64,000 nucleotides of DNA from Ignelater luminosus (taxonomy: Eukaryota; Arthropoda; Insecta; Coleoptera; Elateridae): assembly GCA_011009095.1 (NCBI GenBank), contig VTPC01090903.1, positions 12,211 through 76,210 of the forward strand, read 5' to 3'. Of the stretch, positions 39,401 to 49,726 are shown piece by piece. The notes under the pieces were generated by a model. The model was given only the letters and a program-made list of their open reading frames with translations. It did not search any database and was not told where the DNA came from. The position numbers and the translations under genes were made by a program. The first letter of the stretch is position 1. Each line of letters opens with the position of its first letter.

Positions 39401-39774
39401 GTAAGTATATAGTAGTTAATAATAAAACAATAGTGGATTGTTACAAGTGTAAGGGAGCAATGTTTTCCAGGCATTTAAAACCCGATCCATATCATAAAAA
39501 GCATAAAACAACAATAAAATGGAAGAATCTAAATCCAATATTTAACGAAGAATTTGCATTTGAAACGAGGCCTACTGAATTATCAACTCAGAGCTTGTAT
39601 ATTACAGTTTGGGATAAGGATTACGGTAAAAGCAATGATTATCTAGGAGGGCTTATATTAGGTGGGGTTGGGTCCAAAGGACAAAGACTGAAACACTGGT
39701 TAGATATGATACGTTATCCTGACCATCGACACGAATATTGGCATAATTTGACAGAAGATCCATTAATTGACTGA
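24435..39774 (+). CDS. Rph: Rabphilin-like Rab effector (zinc finger, two C2 domains)
   Basis: Exons read here: 24435-24573, 24881-25065, 25123-25388, 38344-38669, 38738-39127, 39186-39400 and 39471-39774 (stop). All junctions are GT..AG with matching phase and give 607 residues. The first exon starts after an acceptor (CTCTAG), so the true N-terminus lies upstream. The N-terminal Rab-binding helix ([32 protein letters not shown]) leads into a FYVE-like zinc finger with eight cysteines ([14 protein letters not shown] to WLCMIC) and the family signature [11 protein letters not shown] charged, poorly conserved linker follows ([11 protein letters not shown]). C2A ([36 protein letters not shown]) and C2B ([39 protein letters not shown]) keep the acidic loops that bind calcium. 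The family binds Rab3/Rab27 on secretory vesicles. A polyadenylation signal lies at 39931. Confidence 0.95.
25389..30636. other. Rabphilin intron, left part: nothing firm
   Basis: First 5.2 kb of a 12.95-kb intron, the donor being GTAACT at 25389. Mostly AT-rich and without motifs. A somewhat more GC-rich open frame at 26218-26562 (on the other strand also open, 26232-26471) is noted as a finding, but I do not call it a gene. Confidence 0.5.
30968..32259 (+). mobile_element. Complete mariner transposon, apparently intact
   Basis: 1292 bases with 28-base terminal inverted repeats (30968-30995, starting CGAGGGCGGTTCAGTAAGTA; 32232-32259) that differ at one position. It is flanked by the TA duplication (30966-30967 and 32260-32261). 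It encodes one uninterrupted transposase. It is inserted in the inverted-repeat element described above, so it is younger than that element. Confidence 0.95.
31147..32196 (+). CDS. Mariner transposase (DD34D), full length
   Basis: 349 residues from ATG at 31147, the usual mariner length. An in-frame upstream ATG at 31114 is less likely, because family members start MEK. The N-terminal half has two helix-turn-helix units that bind the terminal repeats ([36 protein letters not shown]), then WVPRLLT. The catalytic core shows [11 protein letters not shown] (Asp158), HHDNAPAHS (Asp252) and [13 protein letters not shown] (Asp287), giving the D-D-34-D spacing. No stop or frameshift is present and all three acids are kept, so the enzyme could be functional. 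The enzyme cuts and pastes the element at TA sites. It is unrelated to the rabphilin gene in whose intron it lies. Confidence 0.95.
   Translation: MEKEQYRSVIRFLFLDGKKCEEIKAKLDAVYGDTLPSITTVRYWFNKFKRGRTSVFDEERPGRPADVVTEEIIQKVHDMILADRRTKVREVAEAVGVSTGTAINILHDKLAMKKLSARWVPRLLTVDNKRMRLLTSKQCLEQFKRNPKEFLRRVVTVDETWIHHYTPETKQQSNQWISPGESAPKKAKMVPSAGKVMATIFWDANGVIFMDFLEKGRTITGQYYSELLDSFDKKLKETRPHLAKKKVLFHHDNAPAHSSGVVAAKLHELRYELLPHPPYSPDLAPCDFFLFPNIKKWLAGKKFSSNEEVIAEIEAYLGEFDKSYFLERLKKWQERWEKCIFLKGDYVKK
32463..33381. other. Rabphilin intron segment, nothing recognised
   Basis: AT-rich spacer between two transposons. Only short open frames and no inverted repeats. Confidence 0.5.
33384..35123 (-). mobile_element. 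Deleted pogo/Tigger-like DNA transposon
   Basis: 1740 bases with perfect 25-base terminal inverted repeats (33384-33408 starting GGGTAAAGTCAGGAGAGTTG; 35099-35123) and TA duplications (33382-33383 and 35124-35125). Minus-strand coding pieces: a psq-type helix-turn-helix ([19 protein letters not shown] near 34620-34565) is joined almost directly to a late part of the DDE core ([11 protein letters not shown] near 34494-34460, [19 protein letters not shown]), so the CENP-B-type domain and first catalytic Asp are deleted. Then come [11 protein letters not shown] and [17 protein letters not shown] in shifted frames, a Ser/Pro-rich tail ([15 protein letters not shown]), and a C-terminal PHD-like cysteine finger. 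Perfect terminal repeats with a broken gene suggest a fairly recent, internally deleted copy moved by a partner in trans. Confidence 0.9.
33609..34624 (-). pseudogene. Pogo-like transposase pseudogene with PHD-like finger
   Basis: Fragments of the transposase inside the element above, read on the minus strand from 34624 down. The C-terminal finger lies at about 33805-33670: [17 protein letters not shown], a stop, then [20 protein letters not shown], i.e. Cys-x2-Cys ... Cys-x2-Cys ... His-x3-Cys, the layout of a PHD-type zinc finger, preceded by a run of glutamates encoded by a CTT-rich stretch (33820-33840). Insect pogo relatives often carry such a tail. Two in-frame stops in the finger and frame changes near 34200-34340 show it is not functional. 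Confidence 0.78.
35126..38343. other. Rabphilin intron, right part: nothing recognised
   Basis: AT-rich, ending in the acceptor TTTTTAG (38337-38343). No gene, repeat pair or transposon motif that I can support. Confidence 0.5.
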
Positions 39775-39930
39775 ATATGAGAATCATGTGATACAGAAAC
39801 AAATTATAGATTACAATTAAGTTTAAGTATATATATCAGTATTGTAAGTATTATTTTCCGTTCTGTTGATTTTCCCATTTTATTTTATGTTTATGTGTTT
39901 TTATATATCCGTTAAGCCAATGATACCGTT

Positions 39931-39936
39931 AATAAA
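39931..39936 (+). terminator. Rph: Polyadenylation signal of the rabphilin gene
   Basis: AATAAA 157 bases after the stop codon, the first perfect hexamer downstream. Others follow, so alternative 3' ends are possible. Confidence 0.5.
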
Positions 39937-39939
39937 TAT

Positions 39940-41877
39940 TGTGGATGATTTTCGTGACGTAGAAGGATGATAATTTTTATCAAGAAAAAATGTTTGTTTG
40001 ATGTGGGTAAATGTAGTATATGAAGTAACGTAATTTAGCTTCTGAATGCTGTTTTATATTTTACTTATTTTGTTGAAAAGATGTAGTTCAGAGAATATAA
40101 AAACATTCACTCTAACATATTAAAATTCATAAAAGCTAATGTTGAACAAAATTTTCAACTAAAATGTAAATAATAAAAGAAAAAAATATTTAAAAAAAAC
40201 TCAAAAGATAGTGGTATTCTAAAATTAATTCTAAACATTGTTAATTCCGTAAAATAAATTATAAACGTGTACTGTATTTTTTAAATAAAGTCTCTATATA
40301 CCTTTAAAGTTGTGTTTGAGTGTTAAGCAGTCTAACTATCCTTTTTTTTATTAAAGTAGACTTTTAAGGATTTAAATACGTCAAAGTGTCAAGCTGAATC
40401 GTTTATTTATGATTTGTTTTTTACTATTTTGGAAATGCCAAATAATAATAAAAAATAATGTAGTTTAGAAAAACAAAGATCAATAAACTAATTTCTATAA
40501 AAGTAACAACTTTACTTGTATAGCGTAACCTTGCGTTACAAAGGGGTTTATGAATTTTTTTTTTTAAATTAGGACGGGGTCCTAGGCCAGACTAGCTTAG
40601 GAGGTTGCCCTAGGTGAAGGTTCTCATTTACACATACAGTAAAACACAGAAATGCATTTTATAAATATATATAATTCTATTAATTTGAAAGATAAAAAAA
40701 GATTACACAATATATAACGGAGCGCTAAAAATGTATAAAAGAATTTAATTTAATAACAGAATTTAATTTAAAAATATAAAATTAAGATTTCAGAAAACTT
40801 TGTTATACATTTCTCTAACAATAAAGATTTATCAAAAGAGCCAGTCACATAAAATAAATCGAATTGTAAAAATAGTTATCACTCGACCTTGTTAAAAATT
40901 TTAAGTTATAAGAAATACACATACATATCTTTAGCAACATTGAAAATTTAAGTAACTAAATAAATTTTAATTAAAGAGAAAAACTCTTTATGGTGAAGCA
41001 TTAATTTATTCCAATTAATAATAAAAAGAACAACCCCTTTTTTGTGTGAACATAAATTTTATAAAGAAACAATTAAGAGAAACGACATTAAAGTTTGCTG
41101 TTTGTAATTAATTAACTCACCACATTTACTTTAGGATGATGTCAAGTAGCGCTATAGGACTTATCCGCACATCTGAAAATTAAGCATGTAACAAGCAAAA
41201 GCAAATTAAACATATCAATATCGCTCCCTTTATATAATTGACCAAACCTAAATATGACCCATATTGATTAAGGAGCTTCACAAGAAAGTATAATTTTATT
41301 TTAAAGAATAAAACAAACCACGCGGGTTTTATTGTAGTATTAATTTCAAATTCATGTTATTTACCCAGCTCATTTATCTTAAAAGAGACAAAAGTTATAT
41401 AGAAGATATTTTTTCTAATATACGTATTACAATTATTAAACGCAATTCTGGACTTATCAAACGATGGAAAATTTGGAAGCCATTTTCCAGATGGAAGTTC
41501 ATACGCCTCTTCTCAAAGTTTCATTCAATTGGCAATCAGACAAAGTTTATGGATGAGAAATTCCACCAGAAGAACTCCTAAAGATTCTCCCGCCACAGGT
41601 TACTGAATGCTGCCTCCAGAAGGCTAATTTGAGATTCCTCCGTAAAAGATAATTACTGCCCCCTCCGTAAAAAAAAAAGCTAATGGAAAAAAACCGAATG
41701 ATGCATCGGTAAGGGAACAATAATAAAAAATTATTCTTACCTTAAGATTTAGGCGTCAAAGATGGCTACAGCGAGAACACAGCACAAAACCTCTTTGCGT
41801 TCTCCCTGTCCTCGACAAGGTCGTTGTTCGTACTCGCAGAATTCTCCCTCCAAACCAGACAATCAGATTTACAAATA
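39940..41877. other. No recognised gene
   Basis: AT-rich. A small GC-rich patch at 40565-40620 (GGGGTCCTAGGCCAGACTAG) stands out but matches nothing I know. The stretch at 41460-41700 is less AT-rich and also unassigned. Confidence 0.45.
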
Positions 41878-43173
41878 ACACATCGTTCAATAAGTCCCGA
41901 GACTAACCCAGAGATGGTGCTAGTAGTACCAAACTAGCCACGTTTCCCTAGAGTGCGAACCTTCACATGAAACGTGTAAAAATTTCACGTCGATTGGACC
42001 ACAAACAGCAGAGTTATCGAGGTTAGAGTAAAGTCACTTTGTAATTTGTTTGAAAAATGGAACAAAGCGAGTTTCGCGTGTTGATAAAACATTGTTTTTT
42101 AATGGGTAAAAACACCGTAGAAGCCCAGCAATGGCTTGAGAAACGTTACCCGGACTCCTCTCCATCCAAATCAACGATTTGTCGTTGGTATGCTGAGTTT
42201 AAACGTGGTCGTACGGACACAAACGATGCGGAACGTTCGGGTAGGCCATTGGAAGCCGTTACACCGGAAAATGTGAGTGAAGTATTCAAAATCGTAATGA
42301 AAAATCGCAAAGTAAAGGTCCGTGAGATTGCAGAAATGACACAGATATCATCTGGAAGCGTATTTACAATCCTTCATGAAAAATTGAGCATGAAAAAGGT
42401 TTTTTCCAAGTGGGTGCCGCGATTGCTTTCAATGGAACAAAAACAGCAACGAATCGACGATTCAGAGAGCTGTTTATCGCTATTTACTCGCAATAAAAAG
42501 GATTTCCTGCGTCGATACGTGACCATGGATGAAACATGGATACATCATTTCACTCCAGAGTCGAATCGGCAATCATCTGAGTGGCGCATGGCTGGCGAAA
42601 GCCGCCCAAAGCGTCCAAAAAACGCAGCAATCTGCTGGCAAAGTCATGGCGTCTGTTTTTTGGGATACACATGGCGTCATTTTCATTGACTACCTGGAAA
42701 AATGTAAATCGATCAACAGTGATTATTATATTGACTTGTTGGTACGTTTGAAGGAGGAGATCGCAGCAAAACGACCGCACATGAAGAAGAAAAAAATCCT
42801 TTTTTCAGCAAGACAATGCACCATGCCACAAGTCCATGAAAACAATGGCAAAAATCTACGAGTTGGGCTTTGATTTGCTTCCCCACCCCCCGTATTCGCC
42901 AGATTTAGCCCCCAGCGACTACTGGCTCTTTGCTGATCTCAAAAAAATGCTCCAGGGAAAAAAATTTGGCTCGAATGAGGAGGTCATTGCCGAAACTGAA
43001 GCCTATTTTGAAGCAAAGGATAAATCCTTCTATAAACATGGTATAGAAATGTTGGAAAGGCGTTGGAAAGATTGTATCACTCTAAAAGGAGATTATATTG
43101 ATGAATAAAAATGATTTTTGAAAAAAAAAATGTTGTTTTCGTTGTTAGTCTCGGGACTTATTGAACGATGTGT
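41878..43173 (+). mobile_element. Complete mariner transposon (irritans-like), frame broken
   Basis: 1296 bases with perfect 30-base terminal inverted repeats (41878-41907 starting ACACATCGTTCAATAAGTCC; 43144-43173) and TA on both sides (41876-41877, 43174-43175). The coded protein resembles the horn-fly/Himar1 group (MEQSEFRVLIKHCFLMGKNT; CHKSMKTMAKIYELGF). It is distinct from the mariner at 31 kb in both ends and protein, so it belongs to another lineage. Perfect ends imply recent arrival. Confidence 0.95.
42057..43108 (+). pseudogene. Mariner transposase with two homopolymer frameshifts
   Basis: Starts at ATG 42057 and ends at the stop 43106-43108. It keeps both helix-turn-helix regions (TVEAQQWLEKRYPDSSPSKS; VREIAEMTQISSGSVF), WVPRLL, VTMDETWIHHF (Asp158), QDNAPCHKS and YSPDLAPSDYWLF. 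The frame slips by one base at a run of six A (42617-42622) and slips again at a run of six T (42800-42805). In each case one base fewer would restore the usual sequence. No nonsense substitutions were seen. The full product would be near the normal length of about 350. Either the copy died very recently or these are sequencing errors in homopolymers. Confidence 0.92.
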
Positions 43174-43175
43174 TA

Positions 43176-46100
43176 TATTTCAAAATAGGAAAATTATACC
43201 CAGCGTCTCACTGTCAACAAGTAAGATTTAGTAAGAAAGAAATATTCAACTTGAAATTGAATAATAAATGAATAAGACTAAAGGAAATTATAAACCAGGG
43301 CCTCAAGGGTAGTTAACAACAATTTTGTAACAGGAATTGATGAAATGACTGTTACACTTGGAACAGGTTTGTGTTACTTCAGAAGTTTGCAGACATGCTC
43401 AGTGGCAGACTGAATAGATAAAATGCCTTGTATCTCTTGGTTTTTAGCCCATCTCTAAATACGTTGATGATTAGGCTGTCTCTACGGGGAACCAAGAATT
43501 TTTGAAACGTAAGTTTAAATCTTTGCTTAAAGTATTTAAAAAATTTTAAATTATAGATCTAGGTTACTAAATATTTTGTAGAATTTGACTATCTAAACAG
43601 GTAGTTATTATTTGACAACATTAACATTTGTCAAGTTCTTGGGCAGTGAGAACTGAGAATATGGATAGCTGTGATTAGTGAGAGACTGTTTACTACTTTT
43701 TTGTTTTTAATTATTTTTATCAACCTAGAGTAGATTTTTATTGGTTTACAAATGTATAATGAAAGCATTGTATTCAATTCAGTACCTTCTTATAAACCTT
43801 TGGCTAATGAAACAACATTTCCTTAAAAATCAATAAACTCTACCTTACACATTGAAAACTAACTAATGCGTTAAAAACCTTTTTAGTGTTATTACTAAAT
43901 GAAATGCATGTCGACGTAGAGAGGGCTTGGAACGGTCACAAATAAGTAGAGGTATTGGTATGTTGGGCTAAATTGACTTCTCTTGATTACTATTTCATAT
44001 AATTAGGGATGTAATTGAAGGGGTTGCCAACGACTTGCATCTTTAATTGTGGTCACAGAATAGTGGAACATTTCATTATTCTGTATTATGATCTCGTATC
44101 GTGTGATAAAACACGCTGAATCAGAAAATATACCTTACAAATTAAAAATTTTCTAATGGCAGCTAGAATCCATGGCTGTGATACCCTTCCTCCAAAATAT
44201 TTCAGTTGAAAATATCTCAATCAATTAAATAATTAAAAATTAAAAATCTTAATCGATCCCACATATATTTGATGCATTAAAATGCTACAAGATTAACATT
44301 ATTTTGGCCTTTTTTATATGCAAAACAAAATTATATAACATTAAATCTATAATAACGACTACATGTTTTGAACGAAGACGAGGTATACCTCAGGATACAT
44401 GACAGCCAGCAATAAAAGAAAATTTAGTTTGCTCAAATATATTAAATATTATTTGAGGACCACCATGGATGATTCAAGATTGGAACATCTTATGTTGTTA
44501 GAATCACAGAAACGGATAATGATTTGAAAAATCTGATAAACTGGTAACATTTAAAAGAAAGAAAAATAAGATCATCTTTGTAATAAGGTAAGACATTACT
44601 AATAACTTTTGCTTGAATCTTTTATGTTAAACTTTTATAACATACTTTTGTTCCAAATAATTTTTTATATGAGTTGGTAAGCTTAAAAGTGAACCATCCC
44701 CAAGTACGGGTCTGCTAAAAGAGAAACTAAGAAAAAAGCAGCAATCATCAATTCCATAAGAAAGGATTACTACAGAATGCTGAAGAAGAAGATGATACAA
44801 TTAAAGAAGAACTACAAGAAATGTGACAGAATTATAAAGAAAAAGACAACAGTTTTTGCACATTAACAGGAACTATACTAAAAGTTAAGAATCAATCCAA
44901 AAGCACGTTAAGCAGTAGCATCGCCAATATCGCTTTGAGATACAAATTCCTGAAGTTGAGAATAAATTTTGTGAAGCTGATCCAGCTTCTCTTTAACTTT
45001 GTTTTATATTAGATTCATGCACAAGTAGATCTCTCTCCCCCTCCAGGTGTTGTCGAATTTGTCAATTTCTCGCCAATTGGGCTATTTTAACTGGCTGGCG
45101 ACAAAACTGGCTACTGGCGATTTTTAATCTTCCTTTGCGACTTTTCGACGTATTCGGTAATTTTTTGTTCGATATGGTAATTTATAATATACATAATTTG
45201 TTTCCTTTTAATTTGTAAATTAGCACCAATATGAATTAAAGTAGGTTATAGTATAAAGCAACTACACGTGGTTCTATTGTAGATTACGATATTACGATTA
45301 TATACAGTCACTAGAAGGCATTTTTACAACCAGCTATAATTTTAATATTCGGTAAATATTATAAATGGTTTTTGTTATAAACATAAGAATACTCTATTCT
45401 AAAAATGCTCTCACTATTTTAAAAATAACTAAAAAGGATTGTTTAGTACAAGTTCTCCAAGACCGTCACTTTGGAGACTATAAACAATCCAAAAAATGCT
45501 GTGTCAGAGACCTAGACCTTAAAGGTCTCATAGCAACACTTATAACATTCACTTTTCGTGTCCATTACATGTGTTACATTTAACCTGTACTTTCGGCGTT
45601 TTCTTGTATTTTTTTTATAGTTTTCTCTCAATGAAGAGGTTTTTTGATAGTGATGAATCCACACGGAAGAGGTTGATTAATTTTGTTGTAGTTTTTTTTT
45701 AAATTTTTTAATCAATTTAGGGTTGACGAACTTCTGTACTTTTATATATTTTAGCAAGCGGGACGCAGGGTATAATTATTTCCAACGTCGAATTGGAAGA
45801 TTGTAGAATTATGGAATTTGAACAACTGTTAGCGGTCAGTAAATTTGAATAGTCATCAAAGTAGGGTTATAATTTTTAATTAATCTTTATGACTTTGTTT
45901 AATTATTTGCCTTGCACCTTTGCATGCGAAATAAATGGATAACCAGATGTTGGGATTGATGGTAGTTACCAACTTCTTCCTACTTTGTTTTGCTAACTGG
46001 TTTCTTGAATTGAATTCTAACAGATTTTTTAATTGAGCGTTTCAAATTCTCCCTGCGGAGTTGCGTTGTGATATTCCGATTGAATGAACGACTTGTCAAG

Positions 46101-47660
46101 TAGGTTGCGGAAGGAGGGATTCTTCTTCCAACGAGGAACAGACCGTTTGTTCCCGGTGAACCTGTCGGGTCTATCTTATTGCTGTGAGGGGTGAAGGTTT
46201 TTTTTGTGTATGCAAAGTCCTACAGATTTGGCTGTTGGTAAGGCGGGAGTCCTCCCTAGAAATAATTTAATTCGGCTTTATCACCTCATAGCTAGGCGCA
46301 TGTTCTAAAGGGAAACAGCACTACGGAGGGATTATGTTTGAACGATCCAGGAAGTTAAAGAACCGTTCGTCGAGAAAATCCTCTATTTCGACCTCTGCTT
46401 CCAGGATTGCCTTAAAACTTTTTAATTCCAATTCATTCACGGACTTGAAAAGCCATCTGCTTAATACCACATGTGGGTATAACTCGCCATGCTGAGAAAA
46501 TGTTCCACATTTATTTAAGTCAATTGAATTTTTATCGATCACGCTCGCGTAAATACAATTTTTCAGTTGTTAATTATTTCGATTCACTATTCTTGGATTG
46601 TTAACAAATAATATTGTTGCTGACTTTTATTATTTTATTTTAATTTAATTTTAACTGCACTTGGAATTTAGAAAGGATTTAGAAGGTGGTTCCGTATTTA
46701 GGGTGAATCTACCTTTGCATACAGATCTGTATTTCAGCGGGAATCTCGGGGTAAGTTTTTATGACTTCTCAATTCTCAATTCCAGGTGTTACTCTAGATT
46801 TCTGTGATTAAAAATATTAGTTTTTTGTAGCTTTTATTTATCCAAATTTTTTGTTTTTTTTTTGAATTAGTAATTTGATGCTTGTAACCATTTTAAGATT
46901 ATGATGATTTATAATTAGAGATAGTTATTTTATGAATTGCGATTAAAATTATTGCTGCGTAAATTTTGTGTATTTTTATACTTTCCTAAACTTTCAATAT
47001 CTTTTCACCACAGATTATAGGAGTGTTTGTAATTGGTAAAACCTCTAACATTTCTTAACATTTGATTTATGTTTGGGTTTGGCTCAATAATATTGTATTT
47101 AAAAATGATTTTATAAATTTAATATGACAATATTTTATTTACTTTATCTCATTGTTAAATTGCTTGCTTACAATACTGGCTATACAACTTCACATAGATA
47201 TCTAGATTTTGGACTTACGGTTTAGACCACTGAAAGATTGGTGCAGGATATAACAAATGATTAATGAATAACGAATGTAGTTTTTGTTTATTCGATGTTT
47301 AATTTTCTATTTTTTTATTTAAGAATAAAGCTCTTTAACAACATTTTTGTTAATGTCTGCTTTAGTTCGTCTTCTCTTTTTTAAATAAAATTTTGAAAAT
47401 AATTGAAGAGTTTTTCTTATTTGACTAGTTATTTAATTTACTTCACAAATAACAAAGTTCGTTACCTTGGGTTACTTTTTGAGTATTCGTTAGCGGTATT
47501 GCAAATGAAATATCTGGGAACACTGCCGTCCCCCCACACCTCTCCAGCTTTGCGCTGGGGTCCCAACGTGGTCCCAAACTATCAAAAGACCTTTACAAGT
47601 TTGCACGCTTTACATGTTTAATGAATTAATAGGACTCAAGTTTTCAAATTCAATTTAAAT
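43176..47660. other. No recognised gene
   Basis: Mostly AT-rich. A lysine-rich, possibly coiled-coil-coding remnant may lie at 44690-44880 on the plus strand (KREKKKK-like text with stops). A 73-codon minus-strand frame (46321-46542) lies in a more GC-rich patch (46060-46540). Neither matches a family I can name. Confidence 0.4.
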
Positions 47661-47663
47661 ACC

Positions 47664-47932
47664 TCTAATATAAGATTTCATCTTTAATACATAAAATTCT
47701 GCCATCAGGCATTTCAGCCAAGTGCACAGAGTGGCCAAGTGCAACACAGCCCTTGTAAGCCACAGTCTTTAATGTATTAACACATCATTAATATTGCTAA
47801 TTCAGATGCCAAAAATGCATTACTTTCAATTTATTGTTTCTTTTTCTGTTGGATTTGCATAACACCACTTACCAATTGCAGAGTGCAGAGCCAAGAAGTC
47901 ATCAGCATTTAAAAGGTTGCTCTCTAGTATGT
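47664..47932 (-). pseudogene. Two exon-like blocks of an unidentified gene
   Basis: On the minus strand an acceptor (TTTCCCTAG) at about 47933 precedes a block reading ILESNLLNADDFLALHSAI and ending at a strong donor (GTAAGT) near 47875. About 100 bases on, after TTAAAG, a second block (about 47758 down) reads TVAYKGCVALGHSVHLAEMP, continues DGRILCIKDEILY and meets a stop at about 47664-47666. The peptides look like conserved protein, but I cannot name the family. The first block leaves one base and the second seems to need none, so the join is out of phase as read. It may be a decayed gene, a retained fragment, or a wrong splice choice on my part. Confidence 0.4.
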
Positions 47933-48589
47933 CTAGGGAAATATGAAACAAATTTGTTTTCTAGCAAATATTAGCAGTTAAAGATAAAAAAAATCTAAAA
48001 CAATCTCTATGTAGATAAATATCTAAATGTATAAATTTTATTCTAAATTCTTTACAACTACTGGCGAAAAGCCTTGCAGATTTCTAAACAATTTCATAAT
48101 ACTCTATAAATGCATTTGAGTTGGATAATTCTGTAACACTTTAATCACGGATATTGCAGTTTGTCAGTTTTATTTATTAGCCCTTGTCCTGTAATGTAAA
48201 TTAAATAAGATACATAACAACTGATAACAACATATAATACATAATGTAGCGGTTGTAATGATAAAACGAAGAAGATTCAATCAATAATAGTTGCATCGTA
48301 CAACGATAGACTATAAGAAAATATACAAACATTATCTTTTATCTGACTACTCAAGGCTTAAAACGTACGCATTTAAATTTCGTCGAAGCTCTTCTCGGTT
48401 CTCCTCTCCCTCTTTTAGATGAATTAAGTGAGGTTATGGTATTGCTATTAAATCTAAAACTTAATGCACATGCTCATGTAATATTTGTTGATTGCGAATA
48501 TTGCTTCACTATTTTCAAGACTTACATAATAATTAAGATTATCACGGTACTATAGTTTCTCAGAGACTTAAAAAAAAGTGTTCCTCAAG
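47933..48589. other. Upstream region of ABHD11 copy 1
   Basis: No gene recognised. The first ABHD11-like gene starts at its right edge, so its promoter should be here. No TATA box is convincing. Confidence 0.4.
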
Positions 48590-49726
48590 ATGAAGTTGCC
48601 AACGTTTTTAAAAGTAATTAAGTTAAGACCATTGACAAATTTAATTAAAGTTGATCAGAATGTGAGATTTTATACAAAAACAACTGACGATCATCTTGAT
48701 ACAGTAAATATGTCTTTCACAACATATGAAGGTAGCATGACAAGTTCGTCAAGTACTGAATCACCCCCTTTAATTGTAATGCACGGATTGTTTGGTGCTA
48801 AAAGAAACTGGAATAGTTTATGTAAAGTATTCCATCAGAAAATGATACCACAACGAAAAATTATAGCTGTCGATGCAAGAAATCATGGTGAAAGTCCTCA
48901 CAGTAATACTCACAGTTATCCACATTTGGCAGAAGATGTTAGACAGTTATGCACACAATTAGATATAAAAAAGGCTTCTTTATTAGGTCATTCTATGGGA
49001 GGACGTGCTTTAATGTATTTCGCTTTAAAATATGTAAGTTATATCTCATTGAAATATAGAAAAGTTTCATAATCTTTTTAGTTTTCAGCCACATATGGTA
49101 GAAAAATTAATTGTAGCAGATGTATCACCAATTAATACAAGTCGTAGTTTAAATTCAATGTATTCTATATTTAATGCAATACAAAAAGTAGATTTACCTA
49201 GCAATGAATCAATGTCATCTGCTAGAATAAACTGTGATAAGCAGTTATCAAAAAGTATAAGTGATAAGGGTTTACGTGCCTTTCTTCTTACGAATTTAGC
49301 ACAAGATTCCAATGGAAGGTAGTGAAGAAATGAAATTTATTTTTGCAGTACAATTTAATTACAAGCTGTATTTTTAGTTTTATTTGGAAGGTAAATGTTC
49401 AAGCACTGATGGAAAATTTCTCTGAACATATAGCAGATTTTCCAGATGTTAGTGGTTACAATTTCAATGGTTCTGTTTTATTTGTTGCTGGAGAGACTTC
49501 TGATTATATTCAGTAATTACTTACATTTTATTTTGTACAATTAATTATACAATTATTGCAATTAACTTATATTTTTAGGAAAAGTGATCATTCACAAATT
49601 TTGAAGATTTTCCCAAAAGCTGAATTTCAAGAAATCAAGGGAGCTGGACATTGGGTACATAGTGATAAGCCAAATGAATTTTTAAAAATTTGTTTAGAGT
49701 TTTTAAATAGAGCCAGTAGTAACTAA
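48590..49726 (+). CDS. ABHD11-like alpha/beta hydrolase, copy 1
   Basis: Four exons: 48590-49033, 49089-49318, 49379-49512, 49579-49726. ATG 48590 is the first in-frame ATG after an upstream in-frame GTG. The N-terminus (MKLPTFLKVIKLRPLTNLIK, then FYTK) is basic and lacks acids at first, like a mitochondrial presequence. The fold is marked by LIVMHGLFGAKRNWNS (oxyanion loop), VDARNHGESPHS, the nucleophile elbow GHSMGG, GETSDYI after strand 7, and AGHWVHSDKP with the catalytic His. ABHD11 is a mitochondrial matrix serine hydrolase linked to protection of the 2-oxoglutarate dehydrogenase complex. Odd point: exon 2 leaves two bases (AG) while exon 3 needs to be entered in phase 0 to read FIWKVNVQAL, so the join is one base out. 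One more T at the exon 3 start would match copies 2 and 3. Of the three it has the most canonical active site. Confidence 0.9.

Noticed and set aside
44690-44960. Lysine-rich text suggestive of a coiled coil or transposase piece
   Set aside because: Frames are short and interrupted, and no family-specific motif could be named.
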